Of a stretch of 8,180 nucleotides of DNA, positions 5,982-8,180 are shown in pieces. The position numbers and the translations under genes were made by a program. How positions within the stretch are numbered: position 1 is the first letter of the stretch; each line of letters opens with the position of its first letter. The notes under the pieces were generated by a model. It did no database searches and was not told the DNA's origin. It worked only from the letters and a program-made list of their open reading frames with translations. Origin of the DNA: an uncultured Opitutia bacterium (GTDB taxonomy: Bacteria; Verrucomicrobiota; Verrucomicrobiia; Opitutales; UBA953); contig CAIPVK010000021.1 in NCBI GenBank assembly GCA_903868455.1, forward strand, positions 1 through 8,180. Reading direction: 5' to 3'.

Positions 5982-6647
5982 GTGACCCGCTGGGACCTCG
6001 GCGACCCGCGCGGCGGCCCTCGGCACCGGCCGATCGCCGTCGGAGGCGACCTTTCGCCCGATCGCCTCGCGCTCGCCTACGCGAGCGGCGTCTTCCCGTG
6101 GTCGAGCGGGCCGGAGGGGCCGCATTGGTGGTGCCCGGAGCCCCGCTGCGTCGTCCTGACCGCCGACTGGGAGCCGCCGCGCGGCTTGGCCAAGGCCCTG
6201 CGCAAGCCGGTGTGGACGGTGACCCGCGACCAGGCGTTCGGCGAGGTGATGCGGGCCTGCGCCGAGGCGCCGCGGCCCGGGCAGGACGGGACGTGGATCA
6301 CGGGGGAGTTCCTCGCCGCGTATGGCGAGCTGCACCGGCGCGGGCTCGCGCACAGCGTCGAGGTCTGGCGCGAGGGCGCCTTGGTCGGCGGGCTCTACGG
6401 CGTGCAGGTGGGTCGGCTGTTCTGCGGGGAGTCGATGTTCCATCGCGTGACGGACGCCTCGAAGGTGGCCTTCGCGCATCTCATCGGCCGGTTGCGCGAG
6501 CATGGCTGCCCGCTGGTGGACTGCCAGGTCCCGACGCCGCACCTGATGTCGCTCGGCGCCCTGCCCTGCCGACGGGACGATTTCCTCGACGCGGTTGAGG
6601 CCTTGGTCGGGGGAAAACCGGCGGAGGGGTTGTGGGAGGGGGAGTGA
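5982..6647 (+). CDS. aat: Leucyl/phenylalanyl-tRNA--protein transferase
   Basis: Aat moves Leu or Phe from charged tRNA onto proteins with N-terminal Lys or Arg, marking them for ClpS/ClpAP degradation (bacterial N-degron pathway). The 221-residue protein has the family marks GGDLSPDRLALAYASGVFPW (21-40), HWWCPEPR (48-55), TWITGEFLAAY (104-114), HSVEVW (124-129), GGLYGVQVGRLFCGESMF (136-153), DASKVAFAHL (158-167) and VDCQVPTPHLMSLGA (179-193). GTG at 5982 is the only reasonable start, since a stop codon in the same frame lies at 5970-5972 and no ATG or GTG follows before the conserved core. The N-terminus is slightly short for the family. The stop codon TGA (6645-6647) lies inside the repeat structure that follows, so the last residues (GLWEGE) are partly encoded by repeat-like sequence. 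Convergent with aroK. Confidence 0.95.
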   Translation: MTRWDLGDPRGGPRHRPIAVGGDLSPDRLALAYASGVFPWSSGPEGPHWWCPEPRCVVLTADWEPPRGLAKALRKPVWTVTRDQAFGEVMRACAEAPRPGQDGTWITGEFLAAYGELHRRGLAHSVEVWREGALVGGLYGVQVGRLFCGESMFHRVTDASKVAFAHLIGRLREHGCPLVDCQVPTPHLMSLGALPCRRDDFLDAVEALVGGKPAEGLWEGE

Positions 6648-6710
6648 GGAGCGGGGAGCGGGGAGCGGGGAGCGGGGAGTGAGACGTCAGATGTCGGACG
6701 TCGGAGGCCA
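6641..6710 (+). repeat. Left heptad array, ten 7-bp units in phase
   Basis: Ten consecutive 7-mers keep exact register. They are GGAGTGA, four copies of GGAGCGG, GGAGTGA, GACGTCA, GATGTCG, GACGTCG and GAGGCCA. The first unit ends with the aat stop codon. The first six units make up most of the left outer arm; the last four have drifted and have no clear partner on the right. Confidence 0.85.
6653..6677 (+). other. G-quadruplex motif just after the aat stop codon
   Basis: Four runs of four G (6653-6656, 6660-6663, 6667-6670, 6674-6677) are separated by three identical AGC loops on the aat coding strand. This is the textbook pattern for an intramolecular four-tetrad G-quadruplex, in DNA or in the aat mRNA tail. 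Confidence 0.6.
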
Positions 6711-6722
6711 GAAGGGCCATGA

Positions 6723-6754
6723 CGCTAACCCGCTAGCCGGCTAACCCGCTAACC
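6723..6754 (+). repeat. Left octad array, four 8-bp units
   Basis: CGCTAACC, CGCTAGCC, GGCTAACC and CGCTAACC follow one another without gaps. They form the left inner arm of the structure. Confidence 0.85.
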
Positions 6755-6802
6755 AAGGTATCGAGGCGGGGACCAAGGGTATGAACCTGCAATCTCGGGC
6801 GC

Positions 6803-6833
6803 ATGACCGGGCTGCATGCCGTAGCCGGGTCAT
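6803..6833 (+). repeat. Central hairpin
   Basis: ATGACCGGGCT (6803-6813) and AGCCGGGTCAT (6823-6833) pair at 10 of 11 positions around a 9-nt loop. It sits near the middle of the repeat structure, offset to the right of the outer-arm centre. Confidence 0.7.
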
Positions 6834-6848
6834 CACCCTTTCCGCCCT

Positions 6849-6880
6849 ATCTAGCTGGTTAGCGGCTTAGCAGGTAAGCT
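6849..6880 (-). repeat. Right octad array, four 8-bp units
   Basis: Read on the minus strand from 6880, the units are AGCTTACC, TGCTAAGC, CGCTAACC and AGCTAGAT. The third is identical to the left-arm unit and the others carry one to three changes from NGCTAACC. The array is 32 bp, the same size as the left one. Confidence 0.7.
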
Positions 6881-6899
6881 TGATCCCATTTCTGAACCT

Positions 6900-6941
6900 A
6901 GGAGCCCCGCTCCCCGCTCCCCACTCCTCACTCCCCGCTCA
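6900..6941 (-). repeat. Right heptad array and second G-quadruplex motif
   Basis: Read on the minus strand from 6941, the units are TGAGCGG, GGAGTGA, GGAGTGG, GGAGCGG, GGAGCGG and a diverged GGCTCCT. The first begins with the aroK stop codon. Four G4 runs (minus strand, at 6933-6936, 6919-6922, 6912-6915 and 6905-6908) with loops of 10, 3 and 3 nt give a quadruplex pattern on the aroK coding strand, mirroring the aat side. Confidence 0.75.
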
Positions 6942-7475
6942 CCGCCCCCTCGCCTCCCGCCGGTAGATCCGCTCAACGGCGTCAGCGAGCTGGGGAAGCG
7001 TCCGGCCGTCGGTGTAGACGGCCGTGCCGCACGCGAGATAGGCCTTCTCGCGCTCGGCCATCAGGGCGCGGATGCGGGCCTCGGGATCCTCGCCCTCGAG
7101 CAAGGGGCGGTTGGACTTGCCTTGGGTGCGGCGCAGCACGGCCTCGGGCGAGGCGAAGAGGGTGACGACGACGCCCTTCGAGGCGACCAAGGCCGCCATG
7201 CCCTCGGGGACGACCAGGCCGCCGCCGCAGGAGATGACCGCGCCGCTCGCGGGCAGGTGGGATTCGACGACCTCGCGCTCCTTGGCGCGGAACGCGGCCT
7301 CGCCTTCCTGGGCGAAGATCTCGGGGATGCTCTTGCCCGCCAGGCGCTCGACCACCTCGTCCGTGTCGACGAGCGGACGGCGCCAGCGACGCGCGAGCAG
7401 CCGACCCAGGGTCGACTTGCCCGTGCCCATGAACCCCACGAGGAGGAGGTTCGGCTGCGGATCGCGGGTGGGCAT
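6939..7475 (-). CDS. aroK: Shikimate kinase
   Basis: Phosphorylates shikimate with ATP to shikimate 3-phosphate, the fifth step of chorismate synthesis. The 178-residue protein is of usual length for the family. It has Walker A GFMGTGKS (14-21), DTD (37-39) with D39 for substrate, R63 in AFRAKE, the GGG turn (84-86) for shikimate, lid arginine R123 in NRPLL, and R142 near the adenine site. The ATG at 7473-7475 is preferred; a TTG four codons upstream (7485-7487) is the alternative and adds only MHGR. The stop codon lies within the heptad repeat array. It follows an unrecognised gene by 42 bp on the same strand and may share its transcript. It lies about 3 kb from aroG on the same strand, but separated by plus-strand genes, so the two are separate transcription units. 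Confidence 0.95.
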   Translation of the reverse strand: MPTRDPQPNLLLVGFMGTGKSTLGRLLARRWRRPLVDTDEVVERLAGKSIPEIFAQEGEAAFRAKEREVVESHLPASGAVISCGGGLVVPEGMAALVASKGVVVTLFASPEAVLRRTQGKSNRPLLEGEDPEARIRALMAEREKAYLACGTAVYTDGRTLPQLADAVERIYRREARGR

Positions 7476-7517
7476 GCGACCATGCAAGCGGCGCGGGCCG
7501 CCGGGAGCAAGCGCGGG

Positions 7518-8180
7518 TCAGCGCAGGCGGGCGAGCGACTCCTGGGCCTTCGGGCGGAGACGCTCGGAGAGGCCTTGGGCGAGCGTCTCGAGGCGGGCGC
7601 GGTCGGCGGCGGCGAAGACGTTGGGCACCGCCTCCCAGGCGGCCTCGGTCTGCTCGTCGGCGGGCCCGGCGAGCAGCGCGGCTACGGCCTCCTTGTCGGC
7701 GCGGAGCGCGGGGCGGACGGCGACGATCCTCAGCCAGGCCGCGCGGGCGGGCTTCGACCAATCGGCGCCCGGGCGCGCGGGGAAGCCGCGGGCGAGGTCG
7801 GCCAACGGCACGCGCTGGAGCTCCTCCTCCCAGCGCAGGGCGGCGGAGCGCGCCTTGGCGGCGCCCAGGCGTTCCCAGAGCAAGGGGGCGGCCGACGCCG
7901 GCTCCATGCGCCGCAGGAGGACCAGGGAGCGGTCGGCCAGCTCGGCGTCCTGCTTGTTCCGCGCGGCGGCGGCGAGCTCGGCGGGCCGGAGCGACGGGGT
8001 CTCGCCCATCTCGAGGGCGCGCTGGGAGTCGACCAGGCGGGCGAGATGGCCGTGCCGGGGGTCGAAGGCGTAAGGGGCGGGCGCGACCGGCGCCGAGCCG
8101 AGCGGCGAGACGGTGGGCACGGCGGGATCGAGCAGCAGCTGGCTGCCGAGGAAGGCCCGCATCTCGGCGTCGGTCGCCGA
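7518..8180 (-). CDS. Unrecognised Ala/Arg/Leu-rich protein, N-terminus uncertain or outside the window
   Basis: The frame is open from the right edge to a TGA at 7518-7520, giving 221 visible residues. An ATG at 8160-8162 could start a 214-residue protein, but the frame continues upstream of it (visible residues SATDAE), so the gene may be longer. I see no signal peptide, membrane segment or catalytic motif. The first 60 residues after the ATG are proline- and alanine-rich; about 60-214 are predicted by eye to be helical (many Ala, Leu, Arg, Glu), possibly helical repeats. Function unknown. It reads in the same direction as aroK, 42 bp upstream, so co-transcription is likely. The frame is probably coding because it lacks any competing gene on either strand and gives a plausible soluble composition. 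Confidence 0.65.
   Translation of the reverse strand, partial: SATDAEMRAFLGSQLLLDPAVPTVSPLGSAPVAPAPYAFDPRHGHLARLVDSQRALEMGETPSLRPAELAAAARNKQDAELADRSLVLLRRMEPASAAPLLWERLGAAKARSAALRWEEELQRVPLADLARGFPARPGADWSKPARAAWLRIVAVRPALRADKEAVAALLAGPADEQTEAAWEAVPNVFAAADRARLETLAQGLSERLRPKAQESLARLR

Larger units (their letters stand above)
6639..6941. repeat. Nested inverted-repeat structure between aat and aroK
   Basis: This fills the gap between the two convergent genes. Outer arms 6639-6670 and 6905-6936 are complementary at 31 of 32 positions. Inner arms 6723-6754 and 6849-6880 are also opposed, each made of four 8-bp units. A shorter pair (AAGGGTATGA at 6775-6784 and TCATCACCCTT at 6830-6840) and a hairpin at 6803-6833 lie inside. 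The whole could fold as a long imperfect stem. No open frame, tRNA or transposase is visible within it. It may be an intergenic palindromic repeat family, a non-autonomous mobile element or an expanded bidirectional terminator. Confidence 0.75.

Noticed and set aside
6755..6848. A tRNA gene in the middle of the repeat structure
   Set aside because: Stems are present but no T-loop sequence, anticodon arm or acceptor stem of tRNA form could be drawn.
6639..6941. CRISPR array or integron attC site
   Set aside because: The repeats are only 7-8 bp and contiguous with no unique spacers. The octads resemble attC core bases slightly but do not fit the RYYYAAC/GTTRRRY pattern, and no integrase is present.
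7072..8073. A 333-codon plus-strand frame opposite aroK and the upstream gene
   Set aside because: Ser/Arg/Ala-rich antisense translation, and most of aroK, a certain gene, lies opposite.

Overview
This is a GC-rich bacterial window (G+C well above 65% by eye) of densely packed chromosomal housekeeping genes. The Der GTPase reads VHDQPGVTRD after its first P-loop, where proteobacterial homologues usually have a different sequence. Together with the GC content and gene set, this points tentatively to Verrucomicrobiota, perhaps Opitutae. That placement is a judgement from recall, not a database result. No phage, insertion sequence, CRISPR array or secretion gene is visible.

Minus strand, 1-3934: an apparent operon read leftwards. 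It encodes a type I DAHP synthase (entry step of the shikimate pathway), an Lrp/AsnC-type regulator, a class I PLP aminotransferase and the ribosome-assembly GTPase Der, which runs off the window at base 1. Gaps are 9, 19 and 48 bp. The pairing of an Lrp-type regulator with an aminotransferase behind an aromatic-pathway enzyme suggests aromatic or branched amino acid metabolism.

Plus strand, 4053-6647: a divergent 118-bp region separates the aro operon from a Fur-family regulator followed 11 bp later by nadA (quinolinate synthase). The regulator keeps its structural zinc cysteines but has lost most residues that sense metal in Fur. A 102-bp AT-rich gap (36% G+C by count) comes next, then a small orphan helix-turn-helix protein, then aat (leucyl/phenylalanyl-tRNA-protein transferase), whose GTG start abuts a perfect GC hairpin.

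6639-6941: an unusual repeat structure lies between the convergent aat and aroK genes. Outer arms are in-phase 7-bp repeats (consensus GGAGYGR) forming a 31/32 inverted repeat. Inner arms are four 8-bp repeats each, of the type NGCTAACC, and a hairpin sits near the middle. Each gene's stop codon lies within the outer heptad array, and each coding strand ends in four G4 runs, a G-quadruplex pattern. This is the most unusual part of the window.

Minus strand, 6939-8180: shikimate kinase (aroK), preceded by an unrecognised Ala/Arg-rich protein that runs off the right edge. The window therefore holds two separate shikimate-pathway loci, the first and fifth steps of the seven.

No gene start here has a convincing Shine-Dalgarno sequence. 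The best promoter, upstream of the Fur-family gene, would give an almost leaderless mRNA. Many very long open frames exist on the strands opposite the real genes; they are by-products of high G+C.
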